The notes below the pieces were generated by a model, which saw only the letters and a list, made by a program, of their open reading frames with translations, had not been told where the DNA came from and searched no databases. A stretch of DNA of 41,636 bases from Lachnospiraceae bacterium (GTDB lineage: Bacteria > Bacillota > Clostridia > Lachnospirales > Lachnospiraceae). Below are positions 39,968 through 41,636 of the stretch, piece by piece (the first letter of the stretch is position 1; every line of letters begins with the position of its first letter). Position numbers and translations under genes: made by a program. Where the stretch lies: the NCBI GenBank assembly GCA_016286555.1, contig JAEETA010000022.1, positions 1-41,636 on the forward strand, written 5' to 3'.

Positions 39968-41602
39968 GTGTCAGAAGCAAATCAGAACAAAAATCAGCAG
40001 GAAGCGCCCCAGGACCTGAATCAGCTCCTGAAGGTGCGCCGTGAGAAGCTCGCCGCTCTGCAGGAGGCGGGCAAGGATCCTTTCCGGATCACGAAATTCG
40101 ACGTGACCCATCACACCGATGAGGTACGTGCTCTCTACGAAGCACACGAAGCTGAGCTCTTGAAGGACTACGCAGAGCCCGAGATCGCAGAGCCCGCAGA
40201 GGGAGCTGACGACGCCACCATCAGTGCGTACCGTCAGGCGAAGAAGGAAGCTTACAACAAGCGCCGTGAGATCCTGGATGCGGATGCCATCACCGTGGTC
40301 ATCGCAGGCCGTATGCTCTTTAAGCGCGTCATGGGTAAGGCGTCCTTCGCCAACATCCGCGATCTGAAGGGTGATGTCCAGGTTTATGCATCCAAGGATG
40401 CTCTGGGCGAGGAAGCCTACGCAGAGTTCAAGAAGTCCGACATCGGCGATATCTACGGTGTGAAGGGATACATCTTCCGCACCATGACCGGAGAGATTTC
40501 CATCCATGCGACGGAAATGACACTTCTGTCAAAGAGCCTGCAGATCCTTCCCGAAAAATTCCACGGACTCACCGATACCGATATGCGGTACCGTCAGAGA
40601 TATGTGGATCTGATCATGAACAAGGAGTCCAGAGACGTTTTCGTCAAGCGCTCCCGGATCATCAGCGAGATCCGCAGATTCCTGGATGCGAAGTCCTTCA
40701 TGGAGGTGGAGACCCCCATGCTGGTCCACAACGCCGGCGGCGCAGCAGCCAGACCCTTCGAGACCCATTACAACTCTCTGGATGAGGACGTAAAGCTCCG
40801 CATTTCCTTGGAGCTGTACCTGAAGAGACTGATCGTAGGCGGCCTGGAGCGTGTCTACGAGATCGGACGCGTGTTCCGCAACGAGGGACTGGACATCCGT
40901 CACAATCCCGAGTTCACCCTGATGGAGCTCTATCAGGCATACACCGATTACAACGGCATGATGGATCTCACCGAGGAGATGTTCCGTCACCTCGCAGAGA
41001 CCGTCTGCGGTACCACGAAGATCACCTACGGTGAGAATGAGATCGACCTGGGCAAGCCCTTCGATCGTCTCACCATGACCGAGGCGGTGAAGCGCTACGC
41101 AGGCATCGACTTCGACCAGGTGGCAGACACCGAGGCTGCAAAGAAGCTGGCTGACGAGAAGGGCATCCACTACGAGCCCTACCACACCAAGGGCAACATC
41201 CTGAACCTCTTCTTCGAAGAGTTCGTGGAGGAGAACCTGGTGCAGCCCACCTTCATCATGGACCACCCCATCGAGATCAGCCCTCTGACGAAGAAGAAGC
41301 CCGACGATCCGAACAAAGTAGAGCGCTTCGAGCTCTTCATCAACACCTGGGAGATGTGCAACGCCTACTCCGAGCTGAACGATCCCATCGATCAGCGTGA
41401 GCGTTTCAAGGCACAGGATGCTGCAGCGGACGCAGGTGACGAAGAGGCGAACCACACCGACGAGGACTTCCTCAACGCCCTCGAGATCGGCATGCCTCCC
41501 ACCGGTGGCATTGGCTACGGAATTGACAGGCTTGTCATGTTGCTCACCAACAGCCCTGCCATCCGCGACGTCCTGCTCTTTCCCACCCTTCGCCAGGGTT
41601 GA
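39968..41602 (+). CDS. lysS: lysyl-tRNA synthetase, class II
   Basis: 544-residue class IIb enzyme that charges tRNA-Lys. The OB-fold anticodon-binding domain (about 55-180), motif 2 ('GRVFRNEGLDIRHNPEFTLM'), motif 3 ('GGIGYGIDRLVMLLTNSP') and the end 'IRDVLLFPTLR' are intact. It is longer than the usual 490-505; an Ala/Glu/Lys-rich insertion of about 40 residues lies before 'VVIAGRM' in the N-terminal domain. The start is GTG at 39968 after AAGGAT, since the next in-frame ATG lies far inside the OB domain. Only 46 bases separate it from greA, so no T-box fits there. The stop lies 34 bases before the window end. Confidence 0.96.
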   Translation: MSEANQNKNQQEAPQDLNQLLKVRREKLAALQEAGKDPFRITKFDVTHHTDEVRALYEAHEAELLKDYAEPEIAEPAEGADDATISAYRQAKKEAYNKRREILDADAITVVIAGRMLFKRVMGKASFANIRDLKGDVQVYASKDALGEEAYAEFKKSDIGDIYGVKGYIFRTMTGEISIHATEMTLLSKSLQILPEKFHGLTDTDMRYRQRYVDLIMNKESRDVFVKRSRIISEIRRFLDAKSFMEVETPMLVHNAGGAAARPFETHYNSLDEDVKLRISLELYLKRLIVGGLERVYEIGRVFRNEGLDIRHNPEFTLMELYQAYTDYNGMMDLTEEMFRHLAETVCGTTKITYGENEIDLGKPFDRLTMTEAVKRYAGIDFDQVADTEAAKKLADEKGIHYEPYHTKGNILNLFFEEFVEENLVQPTFIMDHPIEISPLTKKKPDDPNKVERFELFINTWEMCNAYSELNDPIDQRERFKAQDAAADAGDEEANHTDEDFLNALEIGMPPTGGIGYGIDRLVMLLTNSPAIRDVLLFPTLRQG

Positions 41603-41636
41603 GACCTCTCTTACTACATTAGCCTCACATCTTACG

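Overview
The window comes from a motile, Gram-positive, anaerobic Firmicute, most likely a Lachnospiraceae-type Clostridium relative. This rests on the FlgM-FlgN-FlgK-FlgL-FliW-CsrA order, an FtsEX operon with a coiled-coil M23 hydrolase, the PyrK-dependent class 1B dihydroorotate dehydrogenase, the glycerol oxidoreductase set with a DUF1667 protein, strong Shine-Dalgarno sites and occasional TTG/GTG starts. I cannot name the genus. The DNA looks like ordinary chromosome: no transposase, phage gene, CRISPR array, rRNA or tRNA was seen, and the genes are close-packed.

Layout. 1-1.8 kb: end of an acyl-ACP thioesterase gene, a CvfB-like S1 protein and a small YjfB-family motility protein. 1.8-2.15 kb: a repeat-rich, foldable intergenic stretch. 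2.15-7.5 kb: a PucR/CdaR-type regulator, then ftsE-ftsX-M23 hydrolase-CtpA protease, a division/cell-wall operon. 7.7-12.5 kb: two flavoprotein oxidoreductases, a DUF1667 protein and glycerol kinase. 12.5-17.4 kb: a GGDEF diguanylate cyclase (minus), deoC (plus), pyridoxal kinase (minus) and a divergent MocR/PdxR-type regulator. 17.4-22.4 kb: a large RND-type exporter and an unknown, probably flagellum-associated protein. 22.5-25.5 kb: pyrC-pyrK-pyrD (minus). 25.7-27.7 kb: ispE, an FCD/GntR regulator and a DUF1934 protein. 27.7-30.8 kb: an unknown anchored protein (minus), an exported trigger-factor-like lipoprotein and a coiled-coil NlpC/P60 hydrolase. 30.9-37.9 kb: the flagellar block flgM-flgN-flgK-flgK-flgL-fliW-csrA. 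38-41.6 kb: a voltage-sensor K+ channel, greA with a lysine-rich tail, and lysS.

How parts may work together. The most coherent new signal is a possible sigma-28/CsrA circuit. CsrA and its antagonist FliW are encoded here. The leader of the YjfB-family gene contains the 10-base CsrA core ACAGGGATGT in a small hairpin. The leader of the unknown 204-aa gene has a sigma-28-like promoter followed by a 6-bp hairpin presenting GGA in its loop, with almost the same distance to the start codon. The flgM and second flgK leaders also have GGA-loop hairpins over the Shine-Dalgarno site, though these are weaker. Other points worth checking are a MocR regulator whose PLP-binding lysine is arginine, a predicted leaderless pyrC mRNA, an RND exporter with a coiled-coil insertion of about 345 residues, a K+ channel with two RCK_C-like domains and no RCK_N, a tandem flgK pair, and two cell-wall hydrolases sharing a PcsB-like coiled coil.
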